Of a DNA stretch of 64,000 nt, positions 35,401 through 45,291 are shown one piece after another. A program made the translations under genes and the position numbers. Numbering within the stretch: the stretch's first letter is position 1; each line of letters starts with the position of its first letter. A model generated the notes under the pieces. The model searched no databases. It worked only from the letters and a program-made list of their open reading frames with translations, and was not told where the DNA came from. Source of the stretch: Liolophura sinensis (lineage: Eukaryota > Mollusca > Polyplacophora > Chitonida > Chitonidae); NCBI RefSeq assembly GCF_032854445.1, contig NC_088302.1, positions 35,806,812 to 35,870,811 on the forward strand, in the 5' to 3' direction.

Positions 35401-36390
35401 GTGGACGGTCGTAAGTTTCCACCGGGCTCTGCCCGGTTTCCTCCCACCATGATGCTGGCCGTCGTTGTATAAGTGAAATATTCTTGAGTACAGCCTAAAG
35501 CACCAATCAAATAAATAAATAAATAAAAACAGGTGTATATCACTAATGTCTATCATCTGGATTGGAACTCTTTACACGGTGAAGTCTATTCCTGCATTTG
35601 CTCATTTCTATTTTTGCGTTGATATTTTGTGAGGGAACTGATAGCACATTGTTCATTCACTGCAAGAGAATAATGTTCAGTTCAGCTTGATTCGAGTTGA
35701 GAGTTCGCGGGAAAACTTGCATAGGGACTCCAGCCACTAATTTTAAAGCTGATATGATGAAGGACTATCAGCATAAGATCATAAGGTGACATAAAAGCTA
35801 AATCAAAGCTAAGGAAAAAAAAGTATATCTTGTTTTCTTATTGTTTTTGACCAGTCAGAAAATTGTGTGCTTTACCCTTGTGTCTTATGGTGTTAATTGC
35901 CTTTCCTTCTTTTCTTTCTTGTACAGGTGCTAGCTATATGGGAGACTGCCCAGAGGAACCTAACATACCCCTCTATCTTCTCATAGGTGGCTGTCTTGGC
36001 TTCATCAAGGTGTTGTTGTTGTTGTGGTATCAGCAGAAGGTTCGTCGTTACGAGAAGTTGGGAGATACTGAGGAGAGCGAGGACGAAGAGAACACGGACG
36101 AGGTCATGTCAAGGTCAGCCCGCTTCACAAACCAAGGGCTCAGTGTCTTTCTTTTCGTCTGGTTCATTCTGGGAAACTACTGGGTGTTTTCCATCTGGCA
36201 ACCAAACTACCAGCAGCCTTTGTACAGCCCTAACAACTGGTGCGACAGATTCGTCTACCTCTTCACCTTTTACAAAATCCTGACGCTACACGGCGTCGTT
36301 GCCTTCATACTCATTGTAACCATATGCTTCATTACTTGTAACGCCTGCAAAAACTCCTGCCGGGGAGACAGAGCCGCGGATCTGGCGTGA
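32287..36390 (+). CDS. TMEM272: TMEM272-like four-pass membrane protein
   Basis: Exons 32287-32439, 33725-33878, 34752-34811 and 35927-36390 join in phase (0, 1, 1) into 277 codons including TGA. The first part is polar. TM1 is built mainly by a 60-nt exon (LLMTMLLVLLLILPISMI), followed by the family hallmark GASYMGDCPEEPNIPLYLLI and TM2. After an acidic loop (EESEDEENTDE) come TM3 (FLFVWFILGNYWVFSIW) and TM4 (GVVAFILIVTICFITC), ending in a short Cys-rich tail. The CP-x-x-x-x-IP-x-YL block and the FxWFxxGNxWV helix match TMEM272-type proteins, whose function is unknown. The start at 32287 is the first in-frame ATG of its exon; the exon could begin further left or be internal. An alternative first exon lies at 22874. 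Confidence 0.78.
32684..32866 (-). mobile_element. SINE family 1
   Basis: Tail TTTATTTATTTGATTGGTG, then 'GGACGGCGGCCATCATTATA' and GTACGCCCGGAAAGGAAG. It lies in the intron before exon 33725. The head is truncated. Confidence 0.85.
33340..33420 (-). repeat. Dispersed repeat family A fragment
   Basis: 'ATCCGACATTCGAATACCAC' and 'GACAATCGAAA' match one family A module. Confidence 0.4.
34468..34710 (+). repeat. Dispersed repeat family B copy
   Basis: 'GTAAAACCAGAGAAGCGACG', 'CCCGTGAAATACGGTCTC' and 'TTATTAGACGTCGCTGGTCT' are in family order. It ends about 40 bp before the TM1 exon at 34752. Confidence 0.6.
35396..35527 (+). mobile_element. SINE family 1, 3' half
   Basis: 'CACCGGGCTCTGCCCGGTTT', 'GTATAAGTGAAATATTC' and an (AAAT)n tail, in the last intron of the TMEM272-like gene. 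Confidence 0.85.
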
Positions 36391-37330
36391 CCATGGTCAG
36401 ATGTGAGACGTGTTAGAAGTTCCCTGTGACCGAAAGATGTGAGAGCTTGGGGTGACACTGATTAGATGTGACGTAGAAAGTAGTGAGGGAACAAAATAAT
36501 ATGTGGACTCCGCGTAACAGTGATCAGATGTAAGGCCTCTTAGAACTTCTCCAGGTCAACGAAGGTGAGAACATGACAATGCTCCTATGCGAAGCATGTG
36601 AAACTAACGATGGTGGAACAGAGTATGACAATGGTTAAATGTGACGCATGTAAACTAATGCTGGTGGAACAGAGGTGTAAACTTGGTGTGACAATGGTTA
36701 AATGTGACGCATGTAATCTAACGCTGGTGGAATAGAGTTGCGGACGATGTGACAATGGTTAAGTGTGACGTATGTAAAGCTGGTGCCGGTGGAACAGAGT
36801 TGCGAACTTGGTGTGACAATGGTTAAATGTGACTCGTGTAAAACTGGTGCTGGTGGAACAGAGTCGTGGAATTAATATGACAGTGGTTAAATATGACGCA
36901 TGTAATCTAACACTGGTGGGACACAGTTGCGGACTTGGTGTGACAATGGTTAAATATGACTCATGTAAACTAACGCTTGTGGAACAGAGTTGCGAGCTTG
37001 GTGTGGCAATGGTTAAATGTGACGCATGTAAACTAACGCTGGTGAAACAATGGTTAAATGTGACACATGTAGACCAACGCTGGTGGAACAGAGGTGCGAA
37101 CTTTTCGTGGTCATTTGTGAAGCCCATGAGAAAAGGTCATCCTGTCAGACCAACAGACAATGGTTAAATGTGACGCATGTAAACTAACGCTGGTGAAACA
37201 GAGTTGCGGGCTTGGTGTGACAATGGTTAAATGTGACGCATGTAAACTAACGCTGGTGAAACAATGGTTAAATGTGACACATGTAAACTAACGCTGGTGC
37301 GAACTTTTCGTGGTCATTTGTAAAGCCCAT
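36361..37330. repeat. 63-bp tandem array starting in the TMEM272-like stop region
   Basis: Units carry TGACAATGGTTAAATGTGAC, GCATGTAAACTAACGCTGG and AACAGAGTTGCGAACTTGG. Adjacent anchors at 36946 and 37009 give 63 bp. The leftmost units degrade toward, and align with, the last coding bases plus stop of the gene (GACAGAGCCGCGGATCTGG, CGTGACCATGGTCAGATGTG). The array forms the presumed 3' UTR. Open frames in it are repeat by-products in a frame different from the gene. Confidence 0.9.
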
Positions 37331-37400
37331 GAGAAAAGGACATTCTGTCAGACCAACAGCTGAAAGGACATTGCCCAGATGTAAAAACTACATAGCGCAG

Positions 37401-37760
37401 GAGTGAGTGAGTGCTTGGGGTATAACGTCGTACTCAACAATTTTTCAGTCATATGACGACGAAGGAATCCTTAGGGTGCATGTACGTGTAATGTGCCTCC
37501 TTGTTACAGGACGGATTTCCACCGCTCTTTTATTTAGTGCTGCTTCACTGAGACGACTTACCGAAGGCAAGTAAGACGCCCCCGCTCGAGCCATTATGCT
37601 GATACAGGTCAACCAGTCGTTGCACTATCCCTTTAATGCTGAACGCCAAGCTCTTCCTCTTTTTCCTCTTTTAAAGTCTTAGGTGTGACTCGATCAAGGA
37701 TTGATCCTGGATCTACACGTCCCGAAGCGGACGCTCTACCAACTGTGCTATCCGGGCCGA
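37401..37760 (-). mobile_element. SINE family 2 inserted in the 63-bp array
   Basis: Same structure as 16224-16548: the minus strand begins with a tRNA-like head (GGATAGCACAGTTGGTAGAG) and ends ACTCACTCACTC. Degenerate array units continue on its right to about 37960, so the SINE inserted after the array arose. Confidence 0.85.
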
Positions 37761-37769
37761 TCACACAGA

Positions 37770-37960
37770 GCAGGACGAACAGCGGTTAGGATTTGGCGTG
37801 ACATTGCTCAGATGTGACGCGTGTAAAAACCAGTGGGGGTCACTATGCCATATATGGTATGACAATGATCCAAAGTGATGGTTGTAAGACCTTGTTAAGA
37901 AAAGCTGAGGGCTTTGCTGAGCATGTGTAACGCCTGCAAATGGTCTAGGTGGCTGTAACA
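37770..37960. repeat. Degenerate 63-bp units right of the SINE
   Basis: 'GCGTGACATTGCTCAGATGT' and 'GTGTAACGCCTGCAAATGG' are diverged units. The second is closer to the coding tail (TGTAACGCCTGCAAA, 15 of 15 bases) than the main array is. 37961-39359 holds no further recognised feature. Confidence 0.6.
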
Positions 37961-39359
37961 CAGTGTTTTCTCGATATTATTCATGCGAGGTACCTCTCGC
38001 ATCTACTGTCAGTTAAAGTGTGCGAATAACTTGTTCTGTGCATTGCGTCCAAAAACAAATGGTACTGTCGGGTCGGGTCAGCCACATTGACCTGGTGTAA
38101 CATTCTTAAGAACTATAGTGGACTCAGTACAAGTGCCGAATTCTGATTTTATTACGGGATTTAAAAGAGACATCTCTAACACAGATTGTAGGAGTAGCAC
38201 CTTGGCGTGGTTAGCACATTTTCAGGCGTAAATTGTTGGGCCTGCAGATATGTCGACATGATCCAACAGCTGTGACTAATGTAAACACTTACGCTGACCG
38301 GTGAAAGTACACAATGTATGTGACATTCTCCTGTACAGAGAGTAAAGAAGTGCTGGCGTATTTCTCCAGGGAAATATGATGTGATAAAGGGAAACAACTC
38401 TCGGTATCTTTTTTCTATCCACCACCTAAAGTGCTTCAATCTGTCTTATGTGTAAATTATCATTGATAATCATTGACGTTGTCACCTCTGCTCAAATTGT
38501 ACATATTCAGTTAGCGAAAACTGGACAATCCTGCTAAGTGTTTGTTGAAAAAATTGAACCAAGTTCAGCTAGAACTAATGTATTCAAGAACTGGACAATA
38601 TATGACAATTTCATCGTCTTATTTTTATATTCTGTGAGTTAAGGGCGAAAAAAATACAATGCACAAGTCTAATATTTCGCACTCAGACTACGTGACATTT
38701 GGAAATGTTACAAAAGACGGATCGTGAATTGGAACCCCCCCAAAATACATACTATTTGTAAACGTGTGCTATGGCAATGAATATAGAGAGAGATCCTTGT
38801 CACTTCAAACAGAACCATTATCCTGCTCTTGATCGATATGGCTCCTTTGATGAACACTCTCTACGTACGTACATCCGTCAGGTTCTGCGCATGAGCGATC
38901 TGTACCGGAAGTGCTGATGTCACCATATCTATCACCAGCACATCGATTAATATGGCCGATAAATGGACTGTCGACATTGTACCATTTTGCTCCCCATTAA
39001 GTGTCTGCCTTGACCTGATGAAGATGCGAGAACTATTTATCTTCTACAGTCTTCTGATCCCGTTTACATTAATGGTTGCGCTGTCAAAAACGTCAAGAAT
39101 AAAGTCATCGAAACTATCTTTTCTCTTGCTTTTAAAGCACCTTTGTGGACTTGGGACTTGCCGTTAAGTCCAAACCCACCCAAAGAGGCTTGATTTCTAA
39201 CTGTACAAAAACTTATGTTGTATATGACAGTTCGACAGGCCTGTGTGTGGACACTTACTCTGGCTTCCCAGAGCTGATTTTGCTCCCGGGTTTCCTTTAA
39301 TATACATGTGACGCCAATTATCCTTAACGACAAAATGTAATAAAAGATTTACAGCATAC

Positions 39360-39502
39360 AGAGTAAAACTAGAGCAGCGACAACAATGTGGTAATGAGCA
39401 AATTGTCACGCGTATCCAGTGAAATACGGCCTTCAGGCGTTTTAACTCACGGCCTCCAGTCGTTTTATCTCACGGCCTCCAGTCGTTTTATCTCAGGGTT
39501 AT
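39360..39502 (+). repeat. Dispersed repeat family B copy with internal triplication
   Basis: 'AGTAAAACTAGAGCAGCGAC' and 'CAGTGAAATACGGCC', then three copies of ACGGCCTCCAGTCGTTTTAT-like words about 24 bp apart. A reversed family B piece lies at 39665-39727, beyond a SINE. Confidence 0.6.
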
Positions 39503-39507
39503 AATGT

Positions 39508-39651
39508 ATTTTATTTATTTATTTGAGTGGTGTTTTACGCCGTACTCAAGAATATTTCACTTATACGACGGCGGCCAGCATTATGGTGGGTGGAAACCGG
39601 GCAGAGCCCGGGGGAAACCCACGACCATCCGCAGGTTGCTGCGGGCCTGAC
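39508..39651 (-). mobile_element. SINE family 1
   Basis: TTTTACGCCGTACTCAAG, 'CGACGGCGGCCAGCATTATG' and 'CCATCCGCAGGTTGCTGC'; close to consensus and thus fairly young. It lies between two oppositely oriented family B pieces. Confidence 0.9.
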
Positions 39652-39837
39652 AAGGAGCCAGCTTTCACCGGTAATGCGTTTGACCATTTACCACCTATCA
39701 CACTTTCCACACTGCTCTGGTTTTAAACTCTAGTAGGCTGTTAGTCGATATATATTTTATATTCTATAAAAGGCACAGCTCTGTCAGATCTAGGAGTCAA
39801 AACAGACCGGCCTTATTTGTATAATTTCCTACATACC

Positions 39838-40320
39838 TTTGTCTTTGGGAGTTAGTGTTAAACGATGTTTTGGAAATGGATCTTGCGATTATCAACTTGG
39901 AGCGCCTTTTACGGATTACGAATGGTATATGAATGTCGGACTTGAAGCTTATATTTAACCAAAATGAGCGTTCCAGATCAATAAGAGCAAGGCCAATTCT
40001 CAAAACAACGTTCTACACAAGCTACCACTGAGGACTAACAAAGTGTATAAAAATACGAAATTAAGACGGATTCATACAAAGGGAAACAGTCTACAGATTT
40101 CAGTAACGTTGGACAGACGCTAGGATTGTTCAAGGTGAATGAATGAAATCTGTATCTATGTCGTCTACTATGCTAATTTACACATTCTCGACAATCAAAA
40201 TATGTGTCTTAATCACGTGTGAATGCAACTGTTCATGTATCTTATGTGGCGATCTAATTCAACCCGATGAACATATTGCCCTTAGGCCCGGGTTAAGCGG
40301 AAATAATGCACAATCATGAC
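39838..40320. repeat. Dispersed repeat family A, inverted composite
   Basis: The first 120 bp carry the 'GTTTTGGAAATGGATCTTGC' module on plus. From 39968 the remainder is a nearly full family A copy on minus, ending with the family start (CCCGGGTTAAGCGG). The two modules are diverged relatives in opposite orientation. Confidence 0.65.
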
Positions 40321-40746
40321 GGAGAGTCCTGGGGAGTCTGGACGCCCTGCTCATATTTACTTGTAAAGAATTATACTCACTGTAAAGCTTGAGTAACATA
40401 GAGTGAGGCTTCTCCGTACAGTTTTAAGTATTGTAAACCTATTTATTTCTCCAAAGCGCTTCTCCTTGCATGTGTATATGAGAAGATATATTTTCCTTAA
40501 AACCACTCAAGAGTAAATCACGTTTTCAGATTTGGAGCTATTAGATGAACATTGGTTGTATTTACGTCTCTACGTCCCTCCCATCTAAATACGCAAATTT
40601 ATTGTAGGAGAAATGCTGTGTACACTTCTATTTGATAACGCCCTGATACACTGACTCACTTCTCAAATTTATATCATTATTTATATTATTCTGTGTTTGT
40701 GTATAATATTTATATGCCTTGTATGGTATGTCTTTGAACAGTATTC

Positions 40747-40752
40747 AATAAA
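40747..40752 (+). terminator. Candidate poly(A) signal
   Basis: AATAAA followed within 40 bases by TTTTTGGTGTTG, a GT-rich element. It could end a very long 3' UTR of the TMEM272-like gene or an unseen transcript. 40321-41139 has no other feature. Confidence 0.25.
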
Positions 40753-41141
40753 GTCTCGCACAAAGTTATAGCTTTAATTTTTGGTGTTGTTTAATTAGGC
40801 TGTTCAGAAAATCTGTTTGCCTCGCGATAAAGAGGTAAAAAATTTGCCGGGTTTAATTCCAAATATAGTAATGGCCATTTGTAATTGACAGTTTGGTTCG
40901 GTTTGGTTTAAGTATGGTTTTTGGCCCATATATATCTGGTTAATGTCTGGAAGACGGCATCATGTCTGCATCATCTCAAGAGGTTTTAGTGACTCAGCAC
41001 CATAAACATGTCAGCATTTGGAAAGTTCCGTTGTACAAGGTAACATTGTCATGATGGAAATAAGGTTACAAGCGAGGTTCAAGCATGTTTACCATGTTTA
41101 ACAGCTGAGACAGATAAAGGCTTAATAGCTCAAAAGGGGGG

Positions 41142-41369
41142 GGGGGGCTCCATGACACACTTGGTTAGTGCGCTAGCGCAGCGTAAGCACCCAGAGGCCT
41201 CTCACCAAGGCGGTCGCTGGCTTCCTCTCCGGCCGTAAGTTGGAAGGTGGGTGGGTTTCACCCGGGTTGTGCCCGGTTTCTTCCCACCATAATGCTGGCC
41301 GCCATCGTATAAGTGAAATATTCTTGAGTAGGGCGTAAAACATCAATCAAATAAATAAATAAATAAATT
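41142..41369 (+). mobile_element. SINE family 1, full length with internal deletion
   Basis: Head GGGCTCCATGACACACTTGG and 'GTGCGCTAGCGCAGCGTAAG', then the body lacks the 'GTGAGTTCAAGTCC' block (deleted between CGGTCGC and TGGCTTCC). It has an (AAAT)n tail. A G10 run precedes it. Confidence 0.9.
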
Positions 41370-41722
41370 AATAGCTCAAGGATTCGATTCAATAGGTCAT
41401 TCCGCACAAAGGCCTATACCTGGTGTAAGTATTTTATAAATGTGAATACATATTTGTCATTAAATAAATTAATCATATATTCCGTACTATTCCGTTCTAT
41501 TAAGCTAAGTATTTATTTTACTTGGATACTTACACCTCACGCATGAATAAACCCATGTACAAAATACAGTCGCAGACTGCTTCTCAATGGGAAATTGACG
41601 AGTTCCGGTCCATTTCAAACTTTTTAGCAATCCAAAACTTCGAATCAGTCAACGTTTACGCGCTTTTACCACAATTTTGTGCACGATGCATAGGGAACAT
41701 GTGCAAAGTACAGATTTCATAA

Positions 41723-41793
41723 AGGCCACCGTCGTACAAGTGAAAAAATCTTGAGAACGGCGTAAACACTCATTAAATAAAGAAATGAATAAA
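41723..41793 (+). mobile_element. SINE family 1 tail fragment
   Basis: 'GCCACCGTCGTACAAGTGAA' then AAAATCTTGAGAACGGCG and an AAATAAAG tail. Confidence 0.65.
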
Positions 41794-44378
41794 TATTTCA
41801 TCGTTCTTTATCGCCATGCTTCGGGATTTCTGTATGTACAACGCTGTGCGGCGTGCCCGGAATAAACCACCGGCCTTTGCCCTGCTACTGACAAACTTTC
41901 CCACGTGATTTTCTTGCGTGGAGCTCAAGATAAATGTATTTGCCATACTCCTGTCTGATACCATTATCAATTGGTATTGACACTGCCGACGGTATAGTAC
42001 CTCTAATACTCGGTGACGACAACGGCTTCCCGTCACACCACCTTCAAGACAATAGAGACAGTTTCAATTATCACACTGTTAATTATCTTTACATTGATAT
42101 CGGTATGTAAAAGTTCTGCATTTTGTGTGTACATATATTTCTAAATTTCTCCTGCGATTGCCCAAAATTTCTGGTTCTCAGCTCCATAATTCCGTTTAAA
42201 GGGGCTGGGAGCAATATATCCATGGCGATGAATAAAATCACCTTTTTGGACATTTAAAACAGTATGGCATGGCCTAGCATGGTACAAGATTTGGACACTT
42301 GTTAAATATACGTGACTAGTGCAGCTCTTGTGTCTTTCTTCTGAAGACAGTAACTCAGGTTATGATAGATTTACATAAACATGACACTGAGCAGGTACAC
42401 TGCATTTACCATATTTACAAGTTTTGCCAGAAGCCAAAAATACCCTCAAGTATCAGGCATGTGTTTACTAGTTCCACATGCCTAGAGTTGTTTTACTTTC
42501 AATCAGATCGAATCCTTTTAAAACCTCTCACATTTTGAATAACCGATGTTGATTTAAAAAATGCAAATCAAAGTTTTAGAATCGATTTTTTACATAATCT
42601 GTGATTTGTTCTTTATTATTTTCTTTCTGACAAAAAATCCTTCTGACATTTAGTTTCGCCAGTTAGTCAGTTTGTTTTTGTCAGACAGAGAGAAAAAAAT
42701 AACTGCGCTTTGTCCGACCGTGTAGCTCAAAACAAACGTGCAGCCTTGCTGGTGTCAGGTTGTGTACTTGGTGAGTAGGCAGTTGTCTGCTGGCCAAGGT
42801 TAGCCAAACACCAGCCCTGTCGCTGTGTATATACCAGCAACATGTAATAACATCGGAGTCTGTTGTTAAATTTTACAAGGGCCTGACTCTCAGCAACAGA
42901 GGGACGTTCGGCCAGTCTACGTGCCTCCCTCCCTGCGAAGACAACCTCTAGCGGGAGCTCTCGGGAATTGTTCCGTGCGCACCTACCTCTTCTGGACCTA
43001 TTCGAAGCGAGTTGGTTAAGTTTAAGAAAATGTGAAAATGTGCTTGTGGCACTGGTGTCAAGACGAGTGTCACGTGCTTGCGTGTAAATTAGTGATCCGC
43101 ATCGGTTTGCGCATGTCAGTGGTGCGCAAATACATCACGACAGCATGTCAGTTGTCGGTAAACACATCACGACAAGAAGAGAATGGGAGTCTAAATCAGT
43201 TAGAAGTTAGGCTCCAATTGGAAAATTGACATCTCTGGCTTGATTGGACTAGAAAGAACAAGATTATTGTTTCTTAACACTCAAACAAGAAAAAGACAAA
43301 AAAGCAAATTGACCTGTCCAAAAATTATGATCTTTAACTGCACTTAAATTGGGGAGGGCTTTTACGCGTGTACAAAAAGGCAGGAAAATTGTCTGACCCG
43401 AAATGCGCCCAGGTCATCGATCTATGTATGCACTCATTCGGTCATGTACAGAGAGTGAAGATATTTTCCACGCCGCTGCCGAATGTTGTCTTGTCATGGC
43501 GCTGTCAAGGCCGGAAGCACCCCGTGTATATATCAGAATGTGAGAGATGCCGTCCCCACCACCACAGCGTGTGGTAATCGCACAGAAAATCTGTCTTTAG
43601 CTTATCAAATTCTCGTTTGTAACGAGACATGCTCGGGCCGAAGTCGAAGTAACCGCAATGGCTGCGTTCCTCCTCGCATCCTTCCTTAAGAGTTAGCTAC
43701 ACTTTGGTGTATGTTTTCCCCATTCTTTGAAAACGTAACTTGAAATGTCTGCTGTCGTTCTCGATTGCCCTTGTTGTTGGGCTTAGTAACCGAAAAGGCT
43801 GCTCTCTTTTAACCTTCTTTCTTCAGAAGTTCATTTTGCTTTAGTGGAAATATTTTAATTTTTGAACATATATAATAAGTAATCTACCTCGTTGACTGGA
43901 GAAGGTAGAACCCTGATGAAAGGAAAAATTATGTATGTAGACATGTTGTCTGCGTCCTGCGTGAACAATAAATACATAAAGCAATCGCAATTCAATTTTA
44001 GGTTAAATATTTGAAACAGTAACGGTAAGTCTTGTGTAGTAGCCAAACAGGTTCAGAAATTTACGAAACAACTAAAAAATATAGTGAGTTAGGGTGAAAT
44101 AAGATGAGGTCTCGCAGTAGCTTCCAATAGTCTGCCAAGCTACAGACGACGGCAGGGCCGAGAAGATTTTCAGGGGCGCACTAAGTAATGGGCAAATTGC
44201 AGGGAGAGCTTGACGGTCGCCAGTGAAATATGTGCAGCCGCCCCAGCGTAACTGCGAACAAAGTACAACGTGAAAACGCTCAGTACTTTGAGAATATACG
44301 AAAAACACAGAGTGAGTTATATAAACCAGGATAGGACTGTTTACCAGTGACATACAAAAGCGATCACTCCACCTTGTT
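41794..44378. other. Intergenic, possible promoter near 42.83 kb
   Basis: TATATA at about 42828 precedes a GC-richer block (42890-43010). An ATG at 43038 then opens a 63-residue frame (MCLWHWCQDECHVLACKLV...) of no known family. No exon continuation is evident. The rest shows nothing. Confidence 0.25.
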
Positions 44379-44392
44379 CGGCCGCCATGTTT
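44379..44392 (-). promoter_or_regulatory. YY1-like motif
   Basis: On minus it reads AAACATGGCGGCCG, matching the AAnATGGCGGC consensus usually found just downstream of metazoan start sites. It lies 640 bp upstream of the ATG at 45031. Function is inferred only. Confidence 0.35.
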
Positions 44393-45030
44393 CTGGATGT
44401 GTGAGTGTTTACCTATCCTTCCTAATGAAGAGACTGATGGCTAGCTTCCTTCGTTGGCCACGTCTTCATTTCACGTCACCAGAAAAAAAAATATTGCTAT
44501 CTTATAAAGCGAGGAAGAGAAACTAGTATTTGAACTGTGAAGAGCAGACAGGGGCGTAAAAGTGCAGTGAAAGCTAAAACGAGGCTCCCCGCGAAAGTTC
44601 GTGATATAAAACTGTCGTCTGGATCATTGAATTTTGGACAAGCTTGACAAAGTTGTGAGCAAACAAGCTCTGAGCGATTTGATTGGCCGACGGATTTCTG
44701 GCCAGAGCACACAATGAGTAAAGATTACTTGTCCGCCCTGTGATACCCCTCAAATGGCTCGCCTGTAATATAGCCGTTGGCTGTACCAGTAAGATGCTGC
44801 GACAAAAGTCTACGCGTCAAAACTCCTTGGAATTAATATACTGAAAAAGCCGAACGTGGCCGATTGTGGATGTACAAAAGGAGTTATTCGATGAAAGAAA
44901 AGGTGCAGGCGTCTTAAGAATTGCAACGTCTCTGAACATCGTGGGTATAATCCTGGTCCAGTGGTACACGGGGAGTAACAGTGAGAGTGTGCCCTAAAGA
45001 AGTCGGTCGGCGTTTGGCAGAACATCAATC

Positions 45031-45046
45031 ATGACAAACATTAAAG
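45031..45046 (+). CDS. Exon 1 of the CUB-EGF gene (MTNIK)
   Basis: ATG ACA AAC ATT AAA G then donor GTAAGA. The n-region of the signal peptide carries one Lys. It was chosen because its phase 1 fits the hydrophobic exon at 46229, giving Ala at the junction. Confidence 0.55.
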
Positions 45047-45231
45047 GTAAGATATAGTAACATCTAATACATCCCCGTCAAGACCTTTGATCGTTTTTCA
45101 ATAAATCTTTGTCAATTACGTGGATGAGTTTTTCTGCAGACGACAACGGAAACAGCATAGTTAATAATTACATGATATTGTAATGCGAAACAAACGGTAT
45201 TGGTGACTTTATATATATATATATATATATA

Positions 45232-45291
<60 letters not shown>

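Noticed and set aside
36829-37167. 112-codon frame with repeated CDACKLTLVEQ motif
   Set aside because: It lies within the 63-bp array, in a frame different from the gene that seeded it, and has no start context.
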